The notes under the pieces are model-generated. The model searched no databases, had not been told where the DNA came from, and saw nothing but the letters and a program-made list of their open reading frames with translations. DNA of 64,000 nucleotides from Actinernus sp. WN-2022. Its lineage: Eukaryota > Cnidaria > Anthozoa > Actiniaria > Actinernidae. The stretch's first letter is position 1, and every line of letters starts with the position of its first letter. Shown here piece after piece: positions 32,201-36,508 of this stretch. The DNA lies in the NCBI GenBank assembly GCA_030867875.1, contig JAOWCC010000056.1, positions 124,001 through 188,000 of the forward strand, given 5' to 3'. Position numbers and translations under genes: made by a program.

Positions 32201-32711
32201 TACCATACACCATACTGATACAATACCATACACCATACCATACACCGTACCATACACCGTACCATACACCGTACCATACACCGTACCATACACCATACAC
32301 CATACTGATACAATACCATACACCATACCATACCTAACATCATACCTACATTTTATTGTCAATGTATGTTTCTGATCTGTCCTAGGTCACTGCTCCTATT
32401 CGTCATCTAGCCGATCGTTCCTGTACACGCTGTATAACATCTATGGATATTATCCCATCAAGTTGACACTCACTGGTAGTTATAACCAGTATGCAATATA
32501 TGGGCACCCAAGTTATGGTCCAACATTTGGAGGAGGGCACGACATCCTCATCTATGGTTACGCCTCTAATAATCAAAATTCATACACTAACCCCCATTCC
32601 TACCATGTCCCCCCTGGATGTAGTTTTAGTGACGGGCGATGCACCTTCTTAGCTGGTAGCTACCACTTCACGCCAAGTGACGTAGAGGTATTCTATGAGA
32701 CTACCACCTAA
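698..32711 (+). CDS. Secreted lectin / EGF / TLDc modular protein gene, 5' partial, 8 visible exons
   Basis: The join is 698-814, 21954-22044, 24149-24523, 25062-25184, 27543-27662, 28105-28233, 29145-29397, 32386-32711. All junctions have GT/AG borders. The phases are compatible: the first intron is phase 0 and all later ones phase 1. The only break is a 4-bp insertion in exon 7. Without it about 509 residues are encoded: a lectin-like beta unit (about 1-69), a C-type lectin domain (70-194), three Ca-binding-type EGF repeats (195-318) and a TLDc domain (320 to the end). Cysteine-rich EGF and lectin modules imply an extracellular or surface protein, but the signal peptide would lie in the missing 5' part. 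TLDc is better known from intracellular oxidation-resistance proteins, so its place on an extracellular scaffold is notable. Adhesion, matrix or immune recognition are possible roles; the sequence does not decide between them. Confidence 0.85.
862..1400. mobile_element. Palindromic MITE with TTAA target-site duplication
   Basis: Two near-identical inverted arms of about 185-195 bp (about 862-1045 and 1207-1400) enclose an AT-rich loop. The arms start AGTGCAACTAACCCC on the left and, read inverted on the right, AGTGCACCTAACCCC. TTAA lies immediately outside both ends (858-861 and 1401-1404). TTAA duplications are typical of piggyBac and some Kolobok elements. There is no coding capacity, so it is non-autonomous. 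Confidence 0.8.
1405..1968. other. Intronic sequence without a gene
   Basis: Apart from the 42-bp tandem repeat nothing recognisable is present. The minus-strand frame at 1432-1836 overlaps that repeat and shows no known domain. Confidence 0.5.
1503..1632. repeat. 42-bp tandem repeat, about 3 units, rich in inverted CCAAT boxes
   Basis: CTATTGG recurs at 1506, 1548 and 1590, giving an exact 42-bp period. Each unit carries two ATTGG motifs, which read CCAAT on the other strand. An open frame runs through it on the minus strand, but its repeated residues simply reflect the DNA repeat. Confidence 0.85.
2437..3078 (+). pseudogene. LINE endonuclease end and linker fragment
   Basis: This is a readable frame of about 213 codons. 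It starts with the DISDHLPVF block that closes the LINE apurinic-type endonuclease domain, then a basic, Trp-containing linker (KPWFSKGLLTSIK) that precedes RT in this group. It ends at a stop near 3076, before the RT domain, so it is a broken portion of the polyprotein. Confidence 0.75.
3560..4387 (+). pseudogene. LINE reverse transcriptase fragment
   Basis: This frame of about 275 codons carries RT palm motifs: FLDFSKAFDTVNHDIL (catalytic Asp), GSTLGPLLFILYLNDI and FADDANIFYT (FADD catalytic pair). A thumb-like segment, KYLGIYIDEHLNWKSQI, follows. The N-terminal RT blocks are in other frames upstream. After about 4310 the C-terminal part continues in another frame to about 4690, showing at least one frameshift. 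Confidence 0.8.
5461..6581. other. Intronic sequence, no gene
   Basis: No coding domain is recognised. A 21-bp word (TATTAATATGCACTGAAGTT and neighbours) occurs twice in direct orientation, near 6096 and 6209. The piece near 6375-6400 (AACAATTATTCACC) resembles the ends of the hairpin element at 8199. Confidence 0.45.
6582..6778. mobile_element. Short MITE with GTTTCTATAGAGTTATAGAAAC palindromic ends
   Basis: Inverted arms of about 45-48 bp lie at 6582-6634 and 6728-6778. Each carries a TTTCTATAGAGTTATAGAAA palindrome next to an AAATAGAAAA tract. The same palindrome recurs alone at about 8120-8143, so this is a dispersed family. The interior has no coding. Confidence 0.65.
6779..7493. other. 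Intronic sequence, no gene
   Basis: A short frame at 7053-7364 has no recognisable domain and no splice or neighbour support. I see nothing else of note. Confidence 0.4.
7494..7684. mobile_element. 191-bp hAT-like MITE
   Basis: The terminal inverted repeats are CAGTGGCGGATCCAGG on the left and its complement ending CCGCCACTG on the right. This CAGTGGCGGATC terminus is the well-known look of hAT-type MITEs. The interior has runs of C and no coding. A clean 8-bp target duplication is not preserved; only ATTT is shared at the edges. Confidence 0.75.
7685..8198. other. Intronic sequence with a solo MITE arm
   Basis: A single copy of the TTTCTATAGAGTTATAGAAA palindrome (8120-8143) is followed by CCAATCAGAGCGCG. 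It looks like one arm of the MITE family seen at 6582. Nothing else is recognised. Confidence 0.45.
8199..8305. repeat. Near-perfect 107-bp hairpin
   Basis: AACAATTATTCACCTCAGTG at the left is matched by its exact complement at the right, with about 48-50 paired bases per arm. The loop is a few bases (near GCCGCTTTGG). The wider piece to about 8405 is flanked by GTATATACCACAC / GTGTGGTATATAC, suggesting a small foldback element about 8199-8405. Confidence 0.75.
8306..9052. other. Intronic sequence, no gene
   Basis: The segment 8761-8870 (starting GCATAAATTATTGCTAACTA) recurs in diverged direct form at 12888-12996. No gene is seen. Confidence 0.5.
8761..8870 (+). repeat. Diverged dispersed repeat, copy 1
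   Basis: It shares GCATAAATTATT[G/A]CTAACTAGAAG and a following ~80 bp with 12888-12996 in the same orientation. The family is unknown. Confidence 0.55.
9053..9078 (+). repeat. Poly-G tract, 26 bp
   Basis: An uninterrupted run of G is followed by AGGGGG. It sits immediately upstream of the LINE coding sequence. Such tracts are prone to length error and could form G-quadruplexes. Confidence 0.8.
9090..11610 (+). mobile_element. 5'-truncated LINE with open RT frame and TCTTG tail
   Basis: This single insertion has an uninterrupted coding frame 9105-11528, a short 3' UTR containing AATAAAAT and a tail of about five TCTTG pentamers (11583-11610). It lacks the endonuclease domain, so it is truncated at the 5' side. 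The RT and C-terminal zinc motif place it among CR1/I-group-like non-LTR elements; the clade is not resolved by eye. No clear target duplication was found. Confidence 0.85.
9105..11528 (+). CDS. Non-LTR retrotransposon reverse transcriptase, 5'-partial
   Basis: The frame is open from 9105 (after a stop at 9102) to the stop at 11526-11528, about 807 codons. Its true start is lost with the 5' truncation. In order it carries the WFDSEC linker motif (near 9160), a basic region, and RT blocks: YITPIYKNG, NYRGITIL (near 9780), FIDFSKAFDNISRDKL (near 10005, first catalytic Asp), VKQGCMLSPTLFNIYLSDL (near 10180) and YADDLVIIS (near 10300, catalytic Asp pair). The thumb follows. Near the C-terminus is CPHCQIMENEEHFLSKC (near 11325), a CCHC zinc motif common in such LINEs. 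The catalytic residues are intact, so it is young compared with the other LINEs here. Confidence 0.85.
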   Translation, partial: TGALKNTDVDKTKREENKWFDSECKIQKNNLTNLGKLRTRHPNREDIRELLNSNKKMFRKLLKRKKRKFYDSEFDKLSKLRSHNPRQFWKALRNLNTDNNRADDTKHVDLSSFHEYFKDLNKAEKDNIGETHDTSTHAENNEAGPLDFAFTKEEVINGIKALKSGKTPGSDFINNEFLKVSYKLLSETITTLFNSILNSKIYPKIWAFGYITPIYKNGTKSEPGNYRGITILSHLGKLFALLLNTRLVSYLDFHNILPQEQAGFRKTFRGTDNLLVLKALIDKYIKNKPKPRNNFLYTCFIDFSKAFDNISRDKLYTKLNNIGINGNFLAIIKDMYNKDSACVKLDGHISEEFACHKGVKQGCMLSPTLFNIYLSDLANILNKDKDAPELNNRTVSCLLYADDLVIISKSQLGLQNNLKCLLDYGKANSLYINENKTKVIIFNPNGRKLNRYLFNVGTTLIENVTKYKYLGLTLSASGSFIIAKQELKKVALKAFYSLRKNMGISFRRDLSLTLHLFDTLIKPILTYGSEIWGLDTVKYNESRDPIEQVHTKFCKQILGVSKRAVNKACRAELGRFPIIIEVKSKALSFWARLLTLDENRIAKQAYLDMLSHTNSKNWAMQIKAILFQNGFGYCWESQQDAVIDENEIKRFYKYTKQRLEDIETQDWRSSIFDDESRSVGGNKLRTFREFKTEYKLEDYLLEVKNIDHRRALTKLRISDHILQIERGRYNRVYVSPELRICPHCQIMENEEHFLSKCQLYSDLRNSLFQDINKKITNYKDLIAPKKHKPEIAKYIYECFKVRQTILV
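12888..12996 (+). repeat. Diverged dispersed repeat, copy 2
   Basis: It is the direct counterpart of 8761-8870, 4.1 kb downstream, with many substitutions. Confidence 0.55.
13491..13530 (+). other. Hairpin resembling a Penelope-like element terminus
   Basis: CTGAAGAAGGCTGG, a TGTG loop, CCAGCC and GAAAT form a stem-loop. It has the same layout as the CTGACGA...GAAAC hairpins at 36645, 42736 and 53783. No PLE coding is recognised beside it, so it may be an old fragment. Confidence 0.35.
13671..13868 (+). repeat. Left terminal inverted repeat of Academ-like element
   Basis: It pairs with 19968-20170. Small indels and substitutions are visible, for example CGGTTTTATAGG against CGTTTGTATAGG on the inverted arm. 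Confidence 0.9.
13965..13999 (+). other. Possible first exon of the transposase gene
   Basis: An ATG in good context (CCAACATGGCGACC) opens a short frame reading MATSMVTSLRR. A GTAAGT splice donor begins at 14000. A matching acceptor (TTATATTAG) lies just before the ATG at 14893. The MITE at 14105-14760 would then sit in the intron. This is plausible but unproven. Confidence 0.35.
14105..14760. mobile_element. Hairpin-bearing MITE nested in the Academ-like element
   Basis: An inner inverted repeat (14117-14172 / 14291-14342, ACACGGTGGT... / ...ACCACCGTGT) is followed by a segment bounded by TTTCTTTTTATTATATGGAC (14342-14362) and its complement (14739-14760). The same composite occurs in both duplicated copies at 39268-39835 and 50302-50868, so it is a real family. 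A TGTAAAGCGCC...GGCGCTATATAAA stem inside 14235-14277 resembles the 3' end of L2-like LINEs. Confidence 0.75.
15229..16938 (+). pseudogene. Transposase segment 1 (second zinc finger and middle region)
   Basis: This frame of about 569 codons is in fact open from before 14960 and includes the first Cys/His finger. It carries the CLFCN finger, then a helical region, and ends shortly after SWSGFNSILFPD, where the frame slips near 16815. The last ~40 residues before the stop are out of frame with the rest of the family. Confidence 0.6.
17793..18836 (+). pseudogene. Transposase segment 3 (N-terminal nuclease motifs)
   Basis: This frame carries the first two acidic motifs of the XPG-like nuclease (YIIDGM and DIVFDQYWD). 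It loses frame near 18690, after APTEQ. The downstream motifs are in the frame that ends at 19695. Confidence 0.6.
18694..19695 (+). pseudogene. Transposase segment 4 (C-terminal nuclease motifs and CXC zinc motif)
   Basis: About 333 codons include LVIGGGFKDG, EEADTR, SPDTDVFVL, GCDSNSAIAGI and the Cys-rich CXC block, ending in DSDESDSD. GCDSNSAIAGI matches the Gly-Asp turn that closes the FEN1-type active site and leads into its helix-turn region. Confidence 0.7.
19968..20170 (-). repeat. Right terminal inverted repeat of Academ-like element
   Basis: It is the inverted counterpart of 13671-13868. The ~270 bp just inside it (19699-19967) hold the 3' UTR-like end of the transposase gene, with no other coding. 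Confidence 0.9.
20171..21953. other. Intronic sequence, no gene
   Basis: Only a 28-bp tandem repeat (21140-21260) is recognised. The small frame at 21410-21706 shows no domain. The end is the acceptor of exon 2. Confidence 0.5.
21140..21260. repeat. 28-bp tandem repeat, about 4 units
   Basis: AAAATGTTTGGTTTTGAGAT with a CTTTGTG spacer repeats at a 28-bp period; the first unit is slightly longer. It ends in a partial unit near 21260. Confidence 0.85.
21954..22044 (+). CDS. Exon: second half of lectin-like beta unit
   Basis: The exon is 91 nt (30 codons plus 1), phase 0 in and phase 1 out. The acceptor is TTACTTGCAG and the donor GTAAGT. The peptide YMNTTGLRICVKELYTTKYE continues the WIE end of exon 1. 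Its final split codon completes as Asp with the next exon, giving the typical link SDIC into a C-type lectin domain. Confidence 0.8.
22188..22524. mobile_element. MITE with ATTTCAATTAATGTTGTCTG ends
   Basis: Inverted arms (22188-22300 / about 22420-22524) begin with CAGCTATTTCAATTAATG and contain several AGGGAATA / AGGGCATT units that read like a degenerate short tandem repeat. There is no coding. Confidence 0.75.
22625..22880 (+). mobile_element. SINE-like element with Pol III B box and AAT tail
   Basis: GGTTCGATTCC (near 22667) is a good Pol III B box. The downstream body contains TCTCCGGTTTTCCTACCTCC, then TTTCAGGTTTCGTTA, and ends in an AAT microsatellite (22854-22877). The same body occurs at 43085-43215 and 54228-54360, confirming a dispersed family. 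The A box is not convincing. Confidence 0.6.
23091..23232. repeat. 142-bp near-perfect hairpin
   Basis: GGAAAATCACATGCCTG at the left pairs with CAGGCATGTGATTTTCC at the right. Pairing continues through CGATATCG-containing arms to a loop near 23160. It is probably a foldback MITE. Confidence 0.75.
24149..24523 (+). CDS. Exon: C-type lectin domain
   Basis: The exon is 375 nt, phase 1 in and out, and encodes a complete C-type lectin-like domain. It opens SDICSPGWSYFDGICF. The hallmark blocks follow: RCRSAGANLATI, GWIGLND (WIGL), TYWAANQPND (a QPN in the place of EPN/QPD), DCVHTL and YRWNDVPCTDCHNYTC (the WND strand and closing cysteines). QPN plus WND keeps most calcium and sugar ligands, so carbohydrate binding is plausible, but specificity cannot be called. 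Exon borders at both domain edges fit exon-shuffled architecture. Confidence 0.9.
24524..25061. other. Intron 3, nothing recognised
   Basis: GTAAAT donor and TGTTGTTAG acceptor. No repeats or genes were recognised in the interior. Confidence 0.6.
25062..25184 (+). CDS. Exon: EGF repeat 1 (calcium-binding type)
   Basis: The exon is 123 nt, phase 1-1. The peptide starts DLDECHG and contains CHDDASCTNSYGSYSCHCNT and a closing GYSGSGQNC. D-L-D-E-C plus the Asx/aromatic pattern is the calcium-binding EGF consensus, with six cysteines in usual spacing. The donor is GTACGT. Confidence 0.9.
25388..25530. repeat. Palindromic element
   Basis: The left arm contains GAACAATGGCACCA near 25420. The right arm contains its complement TGGTGCCATTGTTC near 25495. 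Arms are about 55 bp with mismatches. Confidence 0.6.
25720..26225 (+). mobile_element. LINE 3'-end fragment
   Basis: The 71-codon frame 25748-25960 reads TRSSVNQHLYIEPFRINQRK and continues to YYWNYLPLHI. This matches the C-terminal end of LINE polyproteins (TRSS...P..RT...R.WN.LP). An AT-rich 3' region ends in AAATAAATTAAAATAAATTA (near 26205-26225). RT itself is absent, so it is 5'-truncated. Confidence 0.6.
26431..27444. mobile_element. Non-autonomous element with ~250-bp inverted arms
   Basis: The left arm 26431-26678 (starting GTCCAGTAGATATTGCATGC) is matched inverted by 27196-27444. Inside, 26696-26757 repeats the left outer part in direct orientation. The arms contain TTCGGTAAACCCCGCGAATA-type sequence. 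There is no coding, and the family is unknown. Confidence 0.7.
27543..27662 (+). CDS. Exon: EGF repeat 2 (calcium-binding type)
   Basis: The exon is 120 nt, phase 1-1. The peptide DINECSISSPCDDNATC is followed by TNTKGSYVCQCNAGYTGDGL and TC. It has the full cbEGF consensus including the Asn hydroxylation-type context (C.N...G.Y.C.C). Donor GTAACT. Confidence 0.9.
27663..28104. other. Intron 5, nothing recognised
   Basis: GTAACT donor and TTTTTTAG acceptor. No repeat or gene was recognised in it. Confidence 0.55.
28105..28233 (+). CDS. Exon: EGF repeat 3 (calcium-binding type)
   Basis: The exon is 129 nt, phase 1-1. The peptide DVNECTENSHECDSNATC is followed by TNTQGSHYCTCNSGYHGNG and TTCSHH. 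Donor GTAAGT. The split codon joins to exon 7 as Asn-Gly-Leu. Confidence 0.9.
28234..29144. other. Intron 6, with a short MITE
   Basis: A 19-bp terminal inverted repeat (AATAGGACTTTTGCAGGAA at 28321-28339 / complement at 28564-28582) marks a ~262-bp MITE. A partial CTCGAGAGTC...CACGAGTGAG hairpin family member lies near 28850. No host gene is seen. Confidence 0.6.
28321..28582. mobile_element. 262-bp MITE
   Basis: It has 19-bp terminal inverted repeats with one G/A-type mismatch and no coding. The target duplication is not clear. Confidence 0.65.
29145..29397 (+). CDS. Exon: N-terminal part of TLDc domain, frame broken by 4 bp
   Basis: The peptide starts NGLDTSRILSDYG and includes SRWTRCWRAQSDGWAASTFH and CNYKGPTVT. 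This is the strand order of a TLDc domain (the WxxCWRAxxDGW..xxFHxxCxxKGPTVT pattern). A GCAT insertion at about 29341-29344 pushes the frame into a stop at 29357. Removing the 4 bp gives RVGNYVFGGYSDVSWH and an exon length of 249, exactly in phase with exon 8. The donor GTAAGT is at 29398. The 3' part of this exon plus the donor is repeated downstream at 121 bp. It may be a true null allele, an assembly error, or rescued by an unseen splice. Confidence 0.75.
29325..29600 (+). repeat. 121-bp tandem triplication of the exon-7 3' end
   Basis: The motif ACCATAGTACGTGTGGGTAA (first unit with GCAT inserted) recurs at 29336, 29461 and, truncated, 29582. Spacing is 125 then 121 bp. Units 1 and 2 include the exon end and a GTAAGTAA donor; unit 3 diverges after AGTACGT. 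Unit 2 has the intact reading frame (RVGNYLFGGYTDVYWH) but no acceptor before it that keeps the frame. Confidence 0.8.
29738..29883. repeat. 37-bp tandem repeat, 4 imperfect units
   Basis: The core CCACCCTCGGTAAAGTCGTC recurs four times. The first two units are more diverged and spaced slightly wider. Confidence 0.75.
31753..31945. mobile_element. Palindromic MITE
   Basis: The left arm 31753-31835 starts CAGCCTAGTCCCTAGGCC. The right arm 31862-31945 is its complement with scattered mismatches. A short loop of about 25 bp holds CAACTGTCACCAGTGAGCAG. Confidence 0.75.
32100..32340. repeat. Pentamer-based minisatellite (ACCAT/ACACC)
   Basis: A long run of CCATACACCGTA-type units, interrupted twice by CTGATACAAT, fills about 240 bp just before the exon-8 acceptor. 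Low-complexity open frames arise from it and are not genes. Confidence 0.9.
32386..32711 (+). CDS. Terminal exon: C-terminal part of TLDc domain
   Basis: The exon is 326 nt, phase 1 in, ending in a TAA at 32709. The peptide SHCSYSSSSRSFLYTLYN continues with YPIKLTLTG, PTFGGGHDILIYGYA and ends FTPSDVEVFYETTT. The GPTFGGG.HD.. segment and the final SDVEVFYE strand are diagnostic for the C-terminal half of TLDc. Its start codon falls in the preceding exon; the internal ATG at 32491 is not the start. Confidence 0.9.
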
Positions 32712-33123
32712 TCACAGCATTGACTTTCTCGGTGCTTACTAACAGATAAAGGCGAGGAAATGAAACAAACTCCTGGAAATTGAGTGAGAGACACTGACTC
32801 GAATTTAAGACACGAAGGATACTGTCAATCGGACATTGATCATTTATTTTAAGCGATCAATTTAAGTGTTTCCTAAGATTATGTACGGTTCTATATAATG
32901 CTTGTAATGCCGAATGTCACTCACTCAAACCCGTCTGCTAGCTACCAAGGGTGAAACCAGCCTCGCTTAAACCGCGAAACGCTATGAACCTTCTTCCGTA
33001 GGCCAACACGGAAAGGTTTAAGAATAGCTACTGTAATAGATTAGCTTTAAATATAAATTAGCCACAGATTAACTTATAGACATAACTTACATTATCATTA
33101 GTTTACTGAAGTCTTACTTTTAG
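32712..33123. other. Downstream region of the host gene
   Basis: This is probable 3' UTR and flanking sequence. No clear AATAAA was seen within it before the LINE fragment begins. Confidence 0.45.
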
Positions 33124-33128
33124 AGTGC

Positions 33129-33815
33129 ATGTTAAGGCTGGAATGCATTTTTACCGCTTTAATAAAGACATGTTATTACATTACTCTTAGTAATCATTGC
33201 CATCTTATTCCGGGTTGGAATTTACAACAACATATCAATGTTTCGACCTACAAGAATGGCCATACACTTGATCTCATAATTACAAGATGTGGGGATGACC
33301 TGATTTCTAACTGTAACGTCACTGACCCTGTTATATCTGACCACCTTGCAGTGCATTGTGGACTGGCTCTTCGAAAACCAACTTTCCCTAGAAAGGAAGT
33401 AAGTTATCGGAAATTACATTCCATCGATAGAGAGCTTTTCACTGATGATATCATCTCCTCGTCATTATCTGAATATGAGGATATTCATGATGTTACTGAA
33501 CTTGTGGATTGTTATGAAGATACATTGCCATCACTACTTGATCGCCATGCTCCGATCAGAAAACGTGTTATCGTACTTCGTCCTGCTGCCCCATGGTATT
33601 CTGAAGAGATCAGAGCTGGGAAAATCAAGAGACGTAAACTTGAGCGTGCATGGCGTGCGAAAGGACTAACCGTAAATAGAGAGATGTACGTTGAACAGTG
33701 CAACCTAGTTAACAAGTTGATCCATGACTCGAAAATGAAATTCTACTCTACACTTAGAGAAGATAATAGCTCAAATCAGAAGGTCCTGTTCATCTTAGAA
33801 ACATCGCTGGTATAA
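33129..33815 (+). pseudogene. LINE endonuclease end plus linker
   Basis: About 228 codons are open. The endonuclease start is absent. VISDHLAVHC is the closing endonuclease motif and APWYSEEIR the linker motif preceding RT. The frame ends shortly after the deletion point. Confidence 0.75.
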
Positions 33816-33891
33816 GGAAATTCCTATCACTTAAACATTGTGAAATCCTTATTCATGCATTTATTTCATCTAAACCTCGCTGTTATCAGGT

Positions 33892-34314
33892 TTGCGAAGG
33901 GACTTAATGAAGAGACTACAGTATGTTCAAAACTCGGCTGCACGACTTCTCACGTACTCACGCAAATATGAACATATCAGTCCTATTATGAATGAATTGC
34001 ACTGGTTGCCCGTAGCAGAGAGGGTTGACTTTAAGATTTCACTACTGACATTTAAGGCTTTAAATAATATGGCACCTTTTTATCTTAATGAACTTTTAAC
34101 TCCATATGTTCCGAAACGGTCACTACGCTCTGCTACCAAAAAATATTTAGTTATTCCTAAGTACAATTTAGAGTCCTATGGTCGCAGAGCTTTTTCAGTT
34201 ACGGCGCCGTCCTTATGGAATAATCTACCAGAAAACATAAGGATTATTCAATCTTTGACTGATTTTAAAAGTTCCCTTAAAACATTTCTTTTTAAGCGCG
34301 CATACTATTCATGA
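33892..34314 (+). pseudogene. LINE polyprotein C-terminal remnant
   Basis: About 140 codons match the conserved post-RT tail of L2/CR1-like LINEs, which ends KTFLFKRAYYS. It follows the RT deletion and has no independent function. Confidence 0.8.
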
Positions 34315-34600
34315 TGTAATTTTGTAATGTTTTTATATATAGATATATTTTTAATCTTATCATAGTTAACTACATTAGTGGTTATAGTTTTAATATGTTT
34401 TTACAGAATGTAAAGCGCTTTTGGATTTTCGAAGAAACAGCGCTATATAAATCTATTATTATTATTATTATTATTATTAAAAGAAATTATAATCTCATCC
34501 TCATTAATTATTCATGAGGTAACCAACCAACCAGAATTCGATCACATGACGATCCTTGAAACCGCGGAAAGTACTCCCAGAACTACATTCAACCATTTTT

Positions 34601-34686
34601 TCCAGTCCAAGGACTGAATTAATTTTGTTCCAGTCCAAGGACTGAATTAATTTTGTTCCAGTCCAAGGACTGAATTAATTTTGATC
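34601..34686. repeat. 28-bp tandem repeat, 3 units
   Basis: The unit CCAGTCCAAGGACTGAATTA is followed by ATTTTGTT and repeats at 28 bp. Each unit contains an AGTCC...GGACT inverted pair. Confidence 0.85.
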
Positions 34687-34827
34687 CAAATCACTAGTGA
34701 TGTTCATCTGTGTTCTCATTGGGTATCATTCATGCATGTGTTGGGCCTAATTAAGCTACCAGGATTACAGCATAAGTATGACTTTACATGGAGAAGTGAA
34801 GGAGAAGACGGAAATAAAAATCGGTGT

Positions 34828-34912
34828 CCAGAGTGTGACTCGAACCATCATCCGCATGGCTGCTCTTGACTACTAGTCCGCTGTCTTGTCCACTACGCTA
34901 TCAGGCCGTTTG
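34828..34912 (-). mobile_element. tRNA-derived SINE head (minus strand)
   Basis: On the minus strand TAGCGTAGTGG (complement near 34890-34900) is a good Pol III A box. GGTTCGAGTC (near 34838-34847) is a near-perfect B box about 54 nt downstream. The head looks like a degenerate tRNA followed by non-tRNA body sequence toward 34690. It is not a foldable functional tRNA as far as I can judge. Confidence 0.55.
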
Positions 34913-35069
34913 TTGAAATAACCGTGACAAAATAACAATCACAACCCTTGTAGTCTATAATTATGATGAAAAAAATCAATTGTCAACCTGTACCCGAAAT
35001 AAAAACAACATCCCTCCCGAATAATTAATGAGGATGAGATGTCATTTCATGAGATGTCATTCGGACTGG

Positions 35070-35155
35070 ACGGGATTTCAAGTCCTTGCAATTAGTTCCA
35101 GTCCTCGGCTGCGCCTCGGACTAGAACTAATTGCGCGGACTTGAAATCCCGTCCA
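35070..35155. repeat. Hairpin, about 40-bp arms
   Basis: GACGGGATTTCAAGTCC at the left pairs with GGACTTGAAATCCCGTC at the right. The loop holds CCTCGGCTGCGCCTCGG. Confidence 0.75.
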
Positions 35156-35811
35156 GTCCTCATTGTCGGCTTTGAACTATTACATAAAACGACTTCTTGA
35201 GCTCTCCTATGTTTTCCATTCCTCGTTCTGTTTTAATTGTTGGCAGAATCTTCTCTAGGTTTCTGTGCATGTAACTCTAGTCGTGTATTCTGTTTTGTTT
35301 TTTACTTTTGCGCTTCAGTTAAAACAACTGTTTATCATTTCTTCGTCCTTTTTCTCGCTATTAGCTTGTGTTCCGTGATCTTCAAGGGAAATAGTTGTAG
35401 CGTTTGACAAAACCGGGACATTTTCTCGTTTAACTGGTTTGGTTGTACATTAATGCCTTTTCTTTTTACACATTTGTTCAGTCTTCAGGCCAAAACTATA
35501 CAGAAATTGCTTTGTTTACGAAACGAAGTATCAAAGAATGCATCAAGGACAGACAGACAGACAACGTACGTAGTTGGCAGAAGGCCGCGGTCTTCCTCGT
35601 GGAATCTAAACCAGTGTTACGTAATAAACTGATCAAAATTTGAGGGATGTAGCTCTGTTGTGAAGCGTGCAATCGTGTTTTCAGTTTTCCATACATTTGT
35701 CTGCAACAACGAGTACATTCAAAGTCCGCGGGAAAATAACTGAAAACATGATTGCACACTTCCCAACACAGCTACATCCCTCAAATTTTGATCAGTTGAT
35801 CTTTTACCTGG

Positions 35812-36190
35812 CCTGCTATGCAGACGTATTTTTTCACTCTCATAAATTCGAAGAAAAAAATAACGTCTGCTTACCCGAGCGCTTAATTAGTTTCCAATAT
35901 GCACACCTCATTGTGTTATGGACCAATCAGATTTTACCTTCCATATCCTGGAAAGTGACGTAATGTTACATTTATTCAGACAATACATTTGCCATTGACC
36001 AATCATAGGAGTGTTCACTGGCGCGCCAATTCACTAAAAATCTAACAATGGCTTTGATTGGGCAGAGAAATAAAGCAAACGTGCTGACGTCATGCTTGCA
36101 TATTGGAAACTAATTAAGCGCTCGGGTAAGAAGACGTTACTTTTTTCTTCGAATTTATGAGAGTGGAAAAATACGTCTTCATAGCAGGCT
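35812..36190. mobile_element. 379-bp MULE-like MITE with 13-bp target duplication
   Basis: Inverted arms of about 90 bp start CCTGCTATG[C/A]AGACGTATTT. The flanks ATCTTTTACCTGG (35799-35811) and ATCTTTAACCTGG (36191-36203) are direct repeats with one mismatch. Related sequence near 45580-45630 (minus strand) reads straight through this point without the element, giving an empty-site comparison. Long arms plus a 9-13-bp duplication suggest a Mutator-like origin. Confidence 0.7.
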
Positions 36191-36508
36191 ATCTTTAACC
36201 TGGTATCTTAAGTTATCAGACAGTGAATATTTCAGAAATTTAAAAAAAATACAGTATACATGTACGTGCCCTTTATCTGGTTATTATAAGTAATAGCATG
36301 CATGACATGAGGGAAATTGGCGATTAAATTTCCCCGAGAGCGGAAATTTAATCGCTAATTTCCGGACATGTCAAACTATTAGATTATAATATTATGATCT
36401 CCGAGTAAGAGAACTAATCTGCGAGAAGTTTGGTTCTCTCTGCCAGAAGTAAACACGTCGCAGTTGAATGACTTTCGAAAACGTTTTGTTATTACGTTTG
36501 ATTCAGCG

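Larger units (their letters stand above)
29398..32385. other. Intron 7, repeat-rich
   Basis: Besides the tandem exon fragments it holds a 37-bp tandem repeat (29738-29883), a palindromic MITE (31753-31945) and an ACCATACACCGT-type minisatellite (32100-32340). The small frames at 30464, 30686 and 30997 show no domain. It ends in CTGTCCTAG before exon 8. Confidence 0.6.
33124..34482 (+). mobile_element. L2/CR1-like LINE with internal RT deletion
   Basis: Endonuclease end and linker (KNGHTLDLIITR, VISDHLAVHCG, APWYSEEIRAGK) are readable at 33129-33815. They are followed almost directly by the extreme C-terminal region (33892-34314: LQYVQNSAARLLTYSRKYEH, LHWLPVAERVDFKI, SYGRRAFSVTAPSLWNNLP). The whole RT palm is missing. 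The 3' end is TGTAAAGCGC...GCGCTATATAAAT followed by an ATT microsatellite (34452-34482), the usual L2-like end. Confidence 0.85.
34483..35624. other. Intergenic repeats: tandem, SINE-like, hairpin
   Basis: TCTCATCCTCATTAATTATTC at about 34493-34514 is repeated inverted at about 35021-35042, so a non-autonomous element may span them. Within it are a 28-bp triplet repeat and a tRNA-headed SINE. A further hairpin lies at 35070-35155. No gene is seen. Confidence 0.55.

Noticed and set aside
32098..32362. Long minus-strand frames of MVRCMVRCMV type
   Set aside because: They are low-complexity translations of the ACCATACACC minisatellite.
32491..32711. A separate small gene starting at the ATG inside exon 8
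   Set aside because: The frame continues upstream to the CCTAG acceptor in exact phase with the TLDc exon, so it is the terminal exon of the larger gene.
34828..34912. A functional tRNA gene on the minus strand
   Set aside because: A and B boxes are present, but the arms do not fold cleanly into a cloverleaf and the B box has a mismatch. It is better explained as a SINE head.
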